Below, in pieces: positions 52,167 through 60,568 of a stretch of DNA of 64,000 nucleotides (within the stretch, counting starts at the first letter, position 1; the number at the start of each line of letters is the position of its first letter). The translations under genes and the position numbers were made by a program. A model generated the notes under the pieces. That model was not told where the DNA came from. It searched no databases and saw only the letters and a list, made by a program, of their open reading frames with translations. The DNA is from CTSoil-043 sp963821235 (GTDB lineage: Bacteria > Chloroflexota > Limnocylindria > Limnocylindrales > CSP1-4): positions 1,116,001-1,180,000 of the forward strand of contig CAWGCS010000001.1 of assembly GCA_963821235.1 (NCBI GenBank). Direction: 5' to 3'.

Positions 52167-52606
52167 GTGGAGCTCGCCGCCCGGGCCGCGGTGCTGGTGG
52201 CCTGCGCGGCCGCGGCGGGAGCCCTGCTTGCGGTGCTGGCCCGGCCGGCCCCGCGGCCGCGCCTGGCCGGTCCGCTGGCCGGTGGAGGCCCCCTCCCCGG
52301 CGTCGTTCCCCTCGCGCTCGGCGCGCTCATCCTGGTGGCCGGGGGGAGCGCTGTCACCGGTGCCGGGACGACGGCCGGCTCGGGCCCGATCGCCGCGCTG
52401 CAGGCGGCGGGAATCGGGTCCTCGCCGTGGCCGGCCTGCAGGGGGCGCGCGCGGCCCGCACCGCGTCCGCGTCGGCCGTCGGCGCCGCCTCCAGCGTCTC
52501 GCTCGCCTGGCTCGGCGCCGCGACGGCCCTCGCCTCGCCGCTCGCCCTCGCCGTCGGGGTGATTGCCGCCGCCGCCCTCGCGGTCCGGGCGGTGGCGCGA
52601 ACCTGA
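52167..52606 (+). pseudogene. Membrane protein gene interrupted by a frameshift
   Basis: From GTG the frame reads ELAARAAVLVACAAAAGALLAVL and PGVVPLALGALILVAGGSAVTG, two helices, up to about position 52415. Beyond that the sequence becomes Pro/Arg-rich, whereas the next frame continues smoothly (VLAVAGLQGARAA, LAWLGAATALASPLALAVGVIAAAALAV) to a TGA at 52606. The total, 440 nt, is one short of a whole number of codons, so a single deleted base near 52405-52420 explains it. It could be a true mutation or a sequencing error. No family recognised. Confidence 0.6.
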
Positions 52607-52704
52607 CGCCCGTGGCGCCCGACCCCGGGGCGGCCTGGGAGGCCGAGGCGGCCGGGGCCCGACCGGCGTAGCCTCCGCGGCATCGAGCCCCTGGAGGAAG
52701 AACG

Positions 52705-53217
52705 ATGACTGACGCCGTCCCGCCCGTGTCCCAGCCGCCCTCGCCGGCCCGGCACCTCGACCTCGCCCCGCAGCCGCGTCGAGCGAGGATCGTCCGGCAC
52801 GCCGACGTCGCCGGCCGGGGGTTGAACGCCCGCATCGCCGGGGCGGTCACCGCGGCGGTCGGGACGATGTACGCGTTCTACGTCCTGGCGACCATCATGG
52901 GTGCCTGGATCCTGTGGCAGGGCGCGCTCGCCGCCCGGCCCTTCGACCCGTACCCGTTCGCCTTCCTGCTGTTCCTGGGCAACATCGTCCAGCTCCTGCT
53001 GATGCCGCTCATCCTGGTGGGGCAGAACGTCCAGGCCGCCCACGCCGACGCCCGCGCCGAGAGTGACTTCGAGGTCAACGTCAAGGCCGAGGCCGAGATC
53101 GAGAAGATCCTGACCGCCCTCCGCGCCCTCGACGAGCGGACGCTCGCGATCGTGGAGCGCCTGGCGGCCGACGCGGGACGTGCCCCGGCCGACGGGTCGA
53201 CGGCCTCGCCCGCCTGA
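52705..53217 (+). CDS. DUF1003-family membrane protein
   Basis: 170 residues. Two helices around TAAVGTMYAFYVLATIMGAWIL and FAFLLFLGNIVQLLLMPLILVGQNVQ, with FDPYPFAFLL before the second: the DUF1003 signature. The C-terminus is a predicted coiled coil (EFEVNVKAEAEIEKILTALRALDERTL). GGAGGAAG precedes the ATG. Function unknown. Confidence 0.88.
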   Translation: MTDAVPPVSQPPSPARHLDLAPQPRRARIVRHADVAGRGLNARIAGAVTAAVGTMYAFYVLATIMGAWILWQGALAARPFDPYPFAFLLFLGNIVQLLLMPLILVGQNVQAAHADARAESDFEVNVKAEAEIEKILTALRALDERTLAIVERLAADAGRAPADGSTASPA

Positions 53218-53274
53218 CGCCGCGCTACCATCGGGCCGGGGGAGCGAGGCCACCGTCCCCAGCAACGAGGTTCC

Positions 53275-54252
53275 ATGAGCGGCAACCACGCCAACGGCTC
53301 GGTCCCCGAGCGGACGCTGCGCGCGAGCTTCATCTGGCTCTCGCACCGCAAGGCGCTGGGGCGCCTCTCGACCAGGGTCCCGATCACCCGTCCGATGGTC
53401 CGCCGCTTCATCGCCGGGGAGACGCTCGGGGAGGTCCTTCCGGCCCTCCGCCGGCTGGCCGAGGGTGGCTACCTGACGACGGTCGACGTCCTGGGCGAGT
53501 CGGTCGACTCGGCCCACGCCTGCGCCGCCGCCGCCAGCCGCTACGAGGAGACGCTCGAGGCGCTGGCCGCCGGCGGCCTCGAGCGCAACGTCAGCCTCAA
53601 GCTCACCCAGATGGGCCTCGACATCGACCGCGATCTCTGCCGCGACACTGTCGCCCGCGTCTTCCGCAGGGCCGCCGAGCTGGGCGCCTTCGTCCGGGTC
53701 GACATGGAGGACCACACGAGGACCGACCGGACGCTGGACCTCTGGCGCGAGCTCCGGCCGCTCAACCCCGCCAGCGGGGTCGTGATCCAGGCGGCCCTCC
53801 GCCGGTCCCCCGCCGATGTCGAGGCCCTCATCGCCGAGGGCGCCCGCGTCCGCCTCTGCAAGGGCGCCTACAACGAACCGGGCGAGGTGGCCTTGCGCGA
53901 GCGGGACGAGATCGCCGCGACCTACGAGGCCCAGGCGCGACGGCTGATGGCGGACGGGAGCTACCCGGCCCTGGCCACCCACGACGGGCGCCTCATCGGC
54001 CGCCTGATCCGCTGGGCCGAGGCCGAGGGGATCGGCCGCGACCGCTACGAGTTCCAGATGCTCCACGGCGTCCGCCGCGACCTCCAGGCGGAGCTGCTGC
54101 GGCGCGGCCACCGGGTCCGCGTCTACGTGCCCTACGGCTCGCAGTGGTACCCGTACTTCATGCGCCGCCTGGCGGAGAAGCCGGCCAACGTGACGTTCAT
54201 CCTGCGAAGCCTCCTCAAGGAAGGCGCCGGCGCCGACGCTCCGCCCGCCTGA
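53275..54252 (+). CDS. Proline dehydrogenase
   Basis: 325 residues, monofunctional PRODH size. It oxidises proline to pyrroline-5-carboxylate with FAD, feeding the respiratory chain. FVRVDMEDHTRTDRTL, VVIQAALRRSPADVEALI, VRLCKGAYNEPGEVA and FQMLHGVRRDLQAEL are the conserved barrel motifs, with YVPYGSQWYPYFMRRLAEKPAN at the end. Opposes the ProC reaction encoded 5 kb upstream. The P5C dehydrogenase partner is not in the window. Confidence 0.95.
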   Translation: MSGNHANGSVPERTLRASFIWLSHRKALGRLSTRVPITRPMVRRFIAGETLGEVLPALRRLAEGGYLTTVDVLGESVDSAHACAAAASRYEETLEALAAGGLERNVSLKLTQMGLDIDRDLCRDTVARVFRRAAELGAFVRVDMEDHTRTDRTLDLWRELRPLNPASGVVIQAALRRSPADVEALIAEGARVRLCKGAYNEPGEVALRERDEIAATYEAQARRLMADGSYPALATHDGRLIGRLIRWAEAEGIGRDRYEFQMLHGVRRDLQAELLRRGHRVRVYVPYGSQWYPYFMRRLAEKPANVTFILRSLLKEGAGADAPPA

Positions 54253-54274
54253 CGCGGCCGAGGGGTGACGCTCC

Positions 54275-55066
54275 TCAGCGCACGGCGAACGAGCGCTTGG
54301 CGAGGCCGTACCAGTAGCCTTCGACCTTGAAGTCCGGCGCCTCGTCCGCGGCCGCCGCCGCGCCGAGGGTCACGAAGAGCGGTGCGAAGTGCTCCACCGT
54401 GGGATGGGCGTAGGGCATCCCGGGAGCGCGGCTCCGGAAGTCGAAGAGCGCGTCGACGTCGCCCCGCGTGAGCGCCTCGGCGGCCCAGCGGTCGAACTCC
54501 ATCGACCAGGTGGGTGCGCCCGGCTTGCCGGCCATGTACTCCCGGACGAACGGCAGCCCGTGGGTCAGGAAGCCGCTGCCGACGACGAGGACGCCCTCGT
54601 CACGGAGCGGGGCCAGGCGCCGCCCGATGGCGAACAGGTGCGCCGGATCGAGGTCGGGCAGCGACATCTGGAGGACCGGGACGTCGGCCTCGGGATACAT
54701 CACGGTGAGGGGGACGTAGGCGCCGTGGTCGAGGCCCCGGTCGGGTGCCTGGGCAACCGGCTCCAGGTCGCCGACCAGCTTCGCCACCGAGGCGGCGAGG
54801 CCGGGGGCTCCGGGGGCCTCGTAGCGGGTCTGGTAGTAGCGCTCCGGGAACCCGTAGAAGTCGTAGGTGAGGGGGACGGGCGTGGTGGCCCCCACCGTCA
54901 GCGGCTGCGACTCCCAGTGGGCGCTCACCATCAGGATGGAGCGCGGGCGCGGCAGCTCACGAGCCCAGGCCGCCAGCTCGGCCGGCCAGACCGGATCGTC
55001 GACGAGCGTCGGGGCGCCGTGGCCGATGTAGATGGCCGGCATGCGCTCGGGGGGTGGGGTGGTCAC
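54275..55066 (-). CDS. DODA-type extradiol ring-cleavage dioxygenase (LigB family)
   Basis: 263 residues from GTG; AGAGGA lies 7 nt upstream. Conserved motifs: MPAIYIGHGAPTLVDD, ILMVSAHWESQPLTVG (His), DHGAYVPLTVMYPEADVPVLQMSL (His) and VVGSGFLTHGL (His), then the C-terminal EGYWYGLAKRSF. These His residues bind the active-site metal. It cleaves a catechol-type ring; E. coli YgiD is a relative. Substrate unknown. An upstream ATG at 55126 would add a Pro-rich tail and is less likely. Confidence 0.9.
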   Translation of the reverse strand: MTTPPPERMPAIYIGHGAPTLVDDPVWPAELAAWARELPRPRSILMVSAHWESQPLTVGATTPVPLTYDFYGFPERYYQTRYEAPGAPGLAASVAKLVGDLEPVAQAPDRGLDHGAYVPLTVMYPEADVPVLQMSLPDLDPAHLFAIGRRLAPLRDEGVLVVGSGFLTHGLPFVREYMAGKPGAPTWSMEFDRWAAEALTRGDVDALFDFRSRAPGMPYAHPTVEHFAPLFVTLGAAAAADEAPDFKVEGYWYGLAKRSFAVR

Positions 55067-55188
55067 GGGTTCGTCCTCTGCGGAGATGCCAGCGGAGACC
55101 GTACCACGAGGTAGTTGCACGCACAACTACCGGCCCGAGGAAGCAGGCGGGCCAGAGCGGCGCCCACGACGATGGGGGAAGGCGCCCC

Positions 55189-56025
55189 TCAGGGGCGCGG
55201 CCGGCCCTTCATCCGGGCGCCCAGCCAGGCGATCGTCTCGTCCATGATCCGCTCGCCCTCGAACGGATCATGGTGCGGCTCGTGCCGCACCTCCGCATAG
55301 ACCCGGCGCTCCGTGGTCGGATAGCGCTCGAGGAAGGCGGTCGAGGCGGTCGGGACCAGCGTGTCGGCGCCGCCGTGGATGACCAGAGTGGGCAGGGGGA
55401 AGCCGTTCCCTGCCTCGAGGCGGGCCTGGACGCGGTCCATGGCCTCGAACAGGAGGCGCCCCAGACGGGCTGTCGTGCGCGGGACGGACAGGGGGTCGGG
55501 ATCAGCCACCACCGAGGGCGCCGGCGGGCGGGCGATCCGCGCGGGATCCCAGGGGTTGGCCAGGGCGAAGGTGGGCGCGATCCGGGCCAGGACGGTCGCG
55601 AGGGCCCGGATGAACGCCGACCCGCCACCGAGGGCCGGCGCCGAGAGGACGGCCACGTGGGGCAGGAGGCGGCCGGAGAGCAGGTAGTCGGCGACCAGCA
55701 GGCCGCCGAGCGAGTGGCCGTAGATGGCCGCGGGCAGCCGGGCGACGCGGCTCGCCCGGAAGCGATCCTCGATGTCGTCGAGGTAGTCCTCCCAGCGGTC
55801 CACGTACGCGCGCCGCCCGCCGGACGCGCCGAAGCCGCGATGGTCGTAGGAGGTGGCGGCCAGGCCGGCCGCCCCGAAGGGCCCGGCGGTCGCGTCGTGT
55901 CGCCCGGAGTGCTCGCCAAGGCCGTGAACCACGAGGATGCTGCCCCACGGCGTCCCGGCCACCGGCCAGGCGCGAGTCAGGAGCGGGGTCCCGTCGCGCG
56001 CGGCGACGGTCTCGACCGTGGACAC
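55189..56025 (-). CDS. Monoacylglycerol-lipase-like alpha/beta hydrolase
   Basis: 278 residues. VVHGLGEHSGRHD is the family's oxyanion motif (HGxGEHxxRY), SYDHRGFGASGGRRAYVD follows, and YGHSLGGLLVADYLL holds the nucleophile. Asp in HGGADTLVP and His in EVRHEPHHD complete the triad. It should release fatty acid from monoglycerides or lysophospholipids in the cytosol. GTG start with TACGAT 6 nt upstream and no ribosome site. Confidence 0.92.
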   Translation of the reverse strand: MSTVETVAARDGTPLLTRAWPVAGTPWGSILVVHGLGEHSGRHDATAGPFGAAGLAATSYDHRGFGASGGRRAYVDRWEDYLDDIEDRFRASRVARLPAAIYGHSLGGLLVADYLLSGRLLPHVAVLSAPALGGGSAFIRALATVLARIAPTFALANPWDPARIARPPAPSVVADPDPLSVPRTTARLGRLLFEAMDRVQARLEAGNGFPLPTLVIHGGADTLVPTASTAFLERYPTTERRVYAEVRHEPHHDPFEGERIMDETIAWLGARMKGRPRP

Positions 56026-56031
56026 CCGGAG

Positions 56032-56037
56032 ATCGTA
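56032..56037 (-). promoter_or_regulatory. Candidate -10 box TACGAT (leaderless)
   Basis: Six nt before the GTG of the monoacylglycerol-lipase-like gene, with GC before it. It lies inside the stop region of no other gene. Confidence 0.45.
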
Positions 56038-56049
56038 GCGCTCCGCGGG

Positions 56050-57012
56050 TCAGGCCTCCTCGACCACGACGTCGGTCGTCGCCCCCGGCGTCGTCTGAGC
56101 CAGGATCACGCCGCCGATCACGAGGGCCCCGCCGATGAGCTGGACCGGACCCAGGCGCTCCCCGAAGAGCAGCATGGCCAGGGAGATGGTCCAGACCGGC
56201 TCCACGGTGGAGACCAGGGCCGTCTGGGCGGCGCCGATCCGAGCCGTGCTGGCGTAGAAGGCGGAGATGGCGAGGGCCGTCGAGAAGACCGCGATACCCA
56301 CCAGGCCGAACCAGGCGTCGGAGGGCACGTCCCCGGGCAGGATCGGCTCCCCCGTGATGACCGCGAGGATCGCGACCATGACGAAGGTGGCCGTGATCAT
56401 GAGCGCCGACGCGACGGCCGGCCGGGTCTCGGCCCCCGCCCCGCCCGTGCGCGAGGCCGCCGTCTCGCCCCGCCGCTCGCCGGCCAGGCGGGCCGCCAGG
56501 ATGATGTAGATCGAGTAGATGCACGGCGACGAGACGATGAGGGCCAGGCCGATCGGCTCGGCCCGGGTCTCGATCCCGCCGATGGTGAGGGCCACGCCGG
56601 CCGTGACGAGGACGAGCGCCGCCCAGGGCCGCCGCCCGTGCAGCCCGTGGCCCCAGCGGATCGAGAGGACCGCCACCAGGGCCGGGTAGATGTAGACGAT
56701 GAGCGCGGCGAGCGACGCCGACACGTACTGCAGGGCAGCGTAGTAGGTGGCGGCGTTGCCGACGAAGAACGCGCCGAGCCCCAGGAGGGCGAGGGTGCGC
56801 CGGCGGGGGAGGGCCCGGAGCCCCGCCCGGTTCTCCGGCAGGAGGAGCGCCCACGTCCAGACCAGGAGGCCGCCGATCAGGAATCGCCAGAAGAGGAGGG
56901 CGAGCCAGTCCAGCCCGGCCCCGTAGACGCTTTTCGCGAACAGGGGGCCCGACCCATAGCCGCAGGCGGAGGCGGCCGCCAGGGCGACCCCCAGCAGGCG
57001 GCGTCGGTCCAT
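56050..57012 (-). CDS. EamA-family (DMT) transporter
   Basis: 320 residues, ten membrane segments in two EamA halves: FWRFLIGGLLVWTWALLL and GAFFVGNAATYYAALQYVSASLAALIVYIYPALVA in the first, IGAAQTALVSTVEPVWTISLAMLLFGERLGPVQLIGGALVIGGVIL in the second. Likely a metabolite or amino-acid exporter. TAGGCT lies 8 nt before the ATG. It ends 25 bp before the lipase gene. Confidence 0.9.
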   Translation of the reverse strand: MDRRRLLGVALAAASACGYGSGPLFAKSVYGAGLDWLALLFWRFLIGGLLVWTWALLLPENRAGLRALPRRRTLALLGLGAFFVGNAATYYAALQYVSASLAALIVYIYPALVAVLSIRWGHGLHGRRPWAALVLVTAGVALTIGGIETRAEPIGLALIVSSPCIYSIYIILAARLAGERRGETAASRTGGAGAETRPAVASALMITATFVMVAILAVITGEPILPGDVPSDAWFGLVGIAVFSTALAISAFYASTARIGAAQTALVSTVEPVWTISLAMLLFGERLGPVQLIGGALVIGGVILAQTTPGATTDVVVEEA

Positions 57013-57020
57013 CGCCGTCG

Positions 57021-57026
57021 AGCCTA
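57021..57026 (-). promoter_or_regulatory. Candidate -10 box TAGGCT
   Basis: Eight nt before the ATG of the EamA gene; GC before it. Slightly longer spacing than the other leaderless candidates. Confidence 0.4.
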
Positions 57027-57202
57027 GCAAAGCGCGGGTGGGCGCCGTCGGCCGCCCGGGTCGACGGCGGCTGCGGGCCGGGGGCGGTCGGGCACCCGCC
57101 TGACGCCCCGTGTCCCGTGCGGTACGCTTCCCGGACCGGCCTGCGCCGAGCCGATCTCGCGGGGTGCGCCGGTGACCAGACCCAGGAGGATCGCGAGGTC
57201 CC

Positions 57203-59056
57203 GTGACGACCACGAAGGGGCACGAGGTGCCGGTCCAGGAGCTGGACCGCGTCACCATCCGCTTCGCCGGCGACTCCGGCGACGGGATGCAGCTGACCGG
57301 CACCCAGTTCACGCGCACGGCCGCCGTCTTCGGCAACGACATCAGCACGCTGCCCGACTATCCGGCCGAGATCCGCGCGCCGGCCGGCTCCCTGCCGGGC
57401 GTCTCGGGCTTCCAGATCAGCTTCAGCTCCAGCGACATCCACACCCCCGGCGACGCCCCCGACGTGCTCGTGGCGATGAATCCCGCGGCTCTCCGGACGA
57501 ACGTGAAGGACCTCGTGCCGGGCGGCGCGATCATCGTCAACGGCGACGCCTTCACGCCGCCCAACCTGGCCAAGGCGGGCTACGCCTCCAACCCCCTCGC
57601 CGACGGCTCGCTGAAGCCCTACACGGTCTTCGAGATCCCGATCTCGACCCTCAACGCGCGGGCGCTCGACGGCCTGGACATGACCGCCAAGCAGATCGAC
57701 CTGACCAAGAACTTCTTCGCCCTCGGCGTGATGTTCTGGCTCTACGAGCGGAGCATGGAGCCGACGCTCCGCTGGATCGAGGAGAAGTTCGGGACCCGGA
57801 AAGCCGTCGCCGAGGCGAACCGACGGGCGCTCATGGCGGGCTACGCGTTCGGCGAGACGACCGAGATCTTCCACACCCGCTACATCGTCCCGGCTGCCCA
57901 CCTCGCCCCGGGCACGTATCGCAACGTCACCGGCAACGAGGCAACCGCCCTCGGCTGCGTGGCCGCCTCGATCCTGGCCGACCGGCCCCTCGTGTACGCC
58001 TCCTACCCGATCACGCCCGCCTCGGACATCCTCCACCAGCTCTCCGGCTACAAGCACTTCGGGCTCAAGACCTTCCAGGCCGAGGACGAGATCGCCGCCA
58101 TCGGCGCCGCCATCGGCGCGTCCTACGGGGGCGCCCTCGGCCTCACCGGCACCTCGGGCCCCGGGATGGCGCTCAAGGCGGAGATGCTGGGGCTGGCGAT
58201 CATGGTGGAGCTGCCCCTCGTCGTGGTGAACGTGCAGCGGGCCGGCCCCTCGACCGGCATGCCGACGAAGACCGAGCAGGCAGACCTCCTCCAGGCCCTC
58301 TACGGGCGCAACGGCGAATCGCCGGTCCCGATCGTCGCGCCCGCCTCGCCGGCCGAGTGCTTCGACATGGCGATCGAGGCGTGGCGGATCGCCCTGCGGC
58401 ACATGACGCCGGTCGTCTACCTCTCCGACGCCTTCCTTGCCAACGGGACAGAGCCGTGGTCGCTCCCAGACCTGGCCGACCTGCCGGACCTGCGGGTCGA
58501 GAACCGCAGCGACCGGCCCGGCTTCTACCCCTACCTGCGCGACGAGGAGACCCTGGCCCGGCCCTGGGTCGTCCCCGGCACGCCCGGGCTGGAGCACCGC
58601 ATCGGCGGCCTCGAGAAGCTCGACGTCCTGGGCACGGTCAGCTACGACCCTGACAACCACCACCGGATGACGCTCCTGCGGGCCGAGAAGGTGGCTCGCA
58701 TCGCCCACGACACCCCGCCCCTGGAGGTCTTCGGCCCCCCCGAGGGCGACCTCCTCATCCTCGGCTGGGGCTCGACCTATGGCGCTATCCGGAGCGCCGT
58801 CGAACGGCTCCAGGCGCGCGGCAAGAAGGTGGCCCATGCACACCTTCGCCACCTGAACCCGCTGCCCCTCAACACGGGCGACGTCGTCCGCGCCTACGGC
58901 ACGGTCCTGATCCCGGAGATCAACCTGGGCCAGCTGCGGATGGTCATCCGCTCCGAGTTCCTCGTCGACGCGGTCGGCTTCAACCTCGTGCGGGGCAAGC
59001 CGTTCGCCATCGGCGAGATCGAGATCAAGGCCGAGCAGCTGCTCGGCGACCTGTGA
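57203..59056 (+). CDS. korA: 2-oxoacid:ferredoxin oxidoreductase, fused gamma-alpha subunit
   Basis: 617 residues from GTG. The N-terminal gamma domain opens with FAGDSGDGMQLTGTQF; the alpha part has YPITPASDILHQLSG, ALGLTGTSGPGMALKAEMLGLA and QRAGPSTGMPTKTEQADLLQAL, the motifs of the KorA/2-oxoglutarate-type family. With KorB it oxidatively decarboxylates a 2-oxoacid to acyl-CoA and reduces ferredoxin. TACGCT at 57123-57128 may be its -10. Followed 10 bp later by korB. Confidence 0.95.
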   Translation: MTTTKGHEVPVQELDRVTIRFAGDSGDGMQLTGTQFTRTAAVFGNDISTLPDYPAEIRAPAGSLPGVSGFQISFSSSDIHTPGDAPDVLVAMNPAALRTNVKDLVPGGAIIVNGDAFTPPNLAKAGYASNPLADGSLKPYTVFEIPISTLNARALDGLDMTAKQIDLTKNFFALGVMFWLYERSMEPTLRWIEEKFGTRKAVAEANRRALMAGYAFGETTEIFHTRYIVPAAHLAPGTYRNVTGNEATALGCVAASILADRPLVYASYPITPASDILHQLSGYKHFGLKTFQAEDEIAAIGAAIGASYGGALGLTGTSGPGMALKAEMLGLAIMVELPLVVVNVQRAGPSTGMPTKTEQADLLQALYGRNGESPVPIVAPASPAECFDMAIEAWRIALRHMTPVVYLSDAFLANGTEPWSLPDLADLPDLRVENRSDRPGFYPYLRDEETLARPWVVPGTPGLEHRIGGLEKLDVLGTVSYDPDNHHRMTLLRAEKVARIAHDTPPLEVFGPPEGDLLILGWGSTYGAIRSAVERLQARGKKVAHAHLRHLNPLPLNTGDVVRAYGTVLIPEINLGQLRMVIRSEFLVDAVGFNLVRGKPFAIGEIEIKAEQLLGDL

Positions 59057-59066
59057 GGCGCGTCCC

Positions 59067-60104
59067 ATGACCGACCTGATGAGCCCGCCAGGCGAGCTGG
59101 TCAAGCTCACCCGCAAGGACTTCGCGAGCGACCAGGAGCCGCGCTGGTGCCCTGGCTGCGGCGACTACTCGATCCTGGCCCAGACACAGAAGGTGATGCC
59201 CGACTTCGGGGTCCCCAAGGAGAAGATCGTCTTCATCTCGGGAATCGGCTGCTCGGGCCGCTTCCCGTACTACATGAACACGTACGGGTTCCATTCCATC
59301 CACGGCCGCGCGCCGACGCTGGCGACCGGGCTAAAGGTCGCCCGGCCGGACCTCATGGTGTGGGTGGTCACCGGCGACGGAGACGCCCTTTCGATCGGCG
59401 GCAACCACATCCTCCACGCGATGCGGCGCAACGTCGACATCCGGGTCGTGATGTTCAACAACCGGATCTACGGCCTCACCAAGGGCCAGGCCTCACCCAC
59501 CTCGGAGTTCGGGCAGAAGACGAAGTCGACGCCGGTGGGCTCCATCGACTACCCGATCCACCCGCTGGCGGTCGCCCTGGCGGCCGAGGCGAGCTTCGTG
59601 GCCCGGACCGTCGACACGCAGGTCGAGCACATCCAGCAGACGCTCGACCGGGCCGGGCGGCACCGCGGCTCGGCCTTCGTCGAGGTCCTCCAGAACTGCA
59701 ACATCTTCAACGACGGTGCCCACCGGGCGTTCACCGATCGCGACGTCCGCGACGACCGGATGCTGGTCCTGGAGCACGGCAAGCCGATGCTCTTCGGCAA
59801 GGGCCGGGACCTTGGCATCCGCCTCGACGGGCTCCGCCCCGAGATCGTGCGGGTCGGCGACGAGGGCGTCACCGAGGCGGACATCCTCGTCCACGACGAG
59901 ACGACCGAGGACCCCACGATCCACAACATGCTCGCCCGGATCTACTGGCCGGAGTTCCCCGTCCCCGTCGGGGTCATCCGCAACGTGCCTCGCCCGACGC
60001 ACGACGAGCTGATCGAGGCGCAGGTCCGCGAGGCGACCTCCCGCCTCGGGCGGGGCGACCTGGCCGCGCTTCTCGTCTCCGGCGAGACCTGGACCGTCGG
60101 GTGA
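59067..60104 (+). CDS. korB: 2-oxoacid:ferredoxin oxidoreductase, TPP-binding beta subunit
   Basis: 345 residues. WCPGCGDYSIL and GIGCSGRFPYY give the 4Fe-4S cysteines. VVTGDGDALSIGGNH with NNRIYGLTKGQ is the thiamine-diphosphate/Mg motif (GDGD...NN). HGRAPTLATGLK is conserved in the family. No separate delta ferredoxin subunit follows, so an external ferredoxin such as that at 46 kb must accept electrons. Confidence 0.96.
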   Translation: MTDLMSPPGELVKLTRKDFASDQEPRWCPGCGDYSILAQTQKVMPDFGVPKEKIVFISGIGCSGRFPYYMNTYGFHSIHGRAPTLATGLKVARPDLMVWVVTGDGDALSIGGNHILHAMRRNVDIRVVMFNNRIYGLTKGQASPTSEFGQKTKSTPVGSIDYPIHPLAVALAAEASFVARTVDTQVEHIQQTLDRAGRHRGSAFVEVLQNCNIFNDGAHRAFTDRDVRDDRMLVLEHGKPMLFGKGRDLGIRLDGLRPEIVRVGDEGVTEADILVHDETTEDPTIHNMLARIYWPEFPVPVGVIRNVPRPTHDELIEAQVREATSRLGRGDLAALLVSGETWTVG

Positions 60105-60568
60105 GAGACGCGGGGGCGAGAACCCCCGCCCGACCCGGATCCGGCGAGGTCGGCGAGACCGTGGTCGTCCTCGCCGACGACCTCATCTGGGCCACCCGCC
60201 TGACCGGCCAGCTCCGGACGCTCGGCGCGTTCCCGATCCGGGTCGGTTCCGCCGAGTCCCTGGAGGCGGCTCTCACGGCGGGCGCGGCGACCCGTGCCGT
60301 GATCGACCTCACCGCGCGGGCCTACGACGGCGTGGCGGCCACGGGGCGGGCTGCGGCGGCGGGCCTGCGGGTCCTCTGCGTCGGCCAGCATGACGACCGA
60401 GCCCTGCGCCGGGCGGCTCTCGCCGCCGGCGCGGAGCGAGTCTACGCGTATCGGAAGCTCTTCGAGGCCGGCCATGCCGCGATCGCCGCATGGCTCGGGG
60501 TCCCGGTTCCGGCGCCGGGCTCCGTGGCCATCCCAAGCGCCGGTCCCGCGGAGGCCCCTCGTCCATGA
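60101..60568 (+). CDS. Receiver-like (CheY-fold) hypothetical protein
   Basis: 155 residues, GTG in the korB stop. After a short Pro/Gly lead-in, VVVLADDLIWATRLTGQLRTLGAFPIRVGSAESLEAAL looks like beta1-alpha1-beta2 of a response-regulator receiver, with an acidic pair (DD), and RAVIDLTARAYDG holds an Asp at the phospho-acceptor place. VLCVGQHDDRALRRAALAAGAERVYAY is like beta4-alpha4. No output domain. Whether it is phosphorylated is unknown; its 4-bp overlaps tie it to korAB and the next gene. Confidence 0.6.
   Translation: MRDAGARTPARPGSGEVGETVVVLADDLIWATRLTGQLRTLGAFPIRVGSAESLEAALTAGAATRAVIDLTARAYDGVAATGRAAAAGLRVLCVGQHDDRALRRAALAAGAERVYAYRKLFEAGHAAIAAWLGVPVPAPGSVAIPSAGPAEAPRP

Noticed and set aside
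55502..59116. Very long open frames on the strand opposite to, or out of frame with, clear genes (for example minus-strand 55502-59116 and 16565-18682)
   Set aside because: They run antisense to well-supported genes (KorA, BMC proteins), have low-complexity Arg/Gly/Asp composition and match no family. High GC suppresses stop codons.
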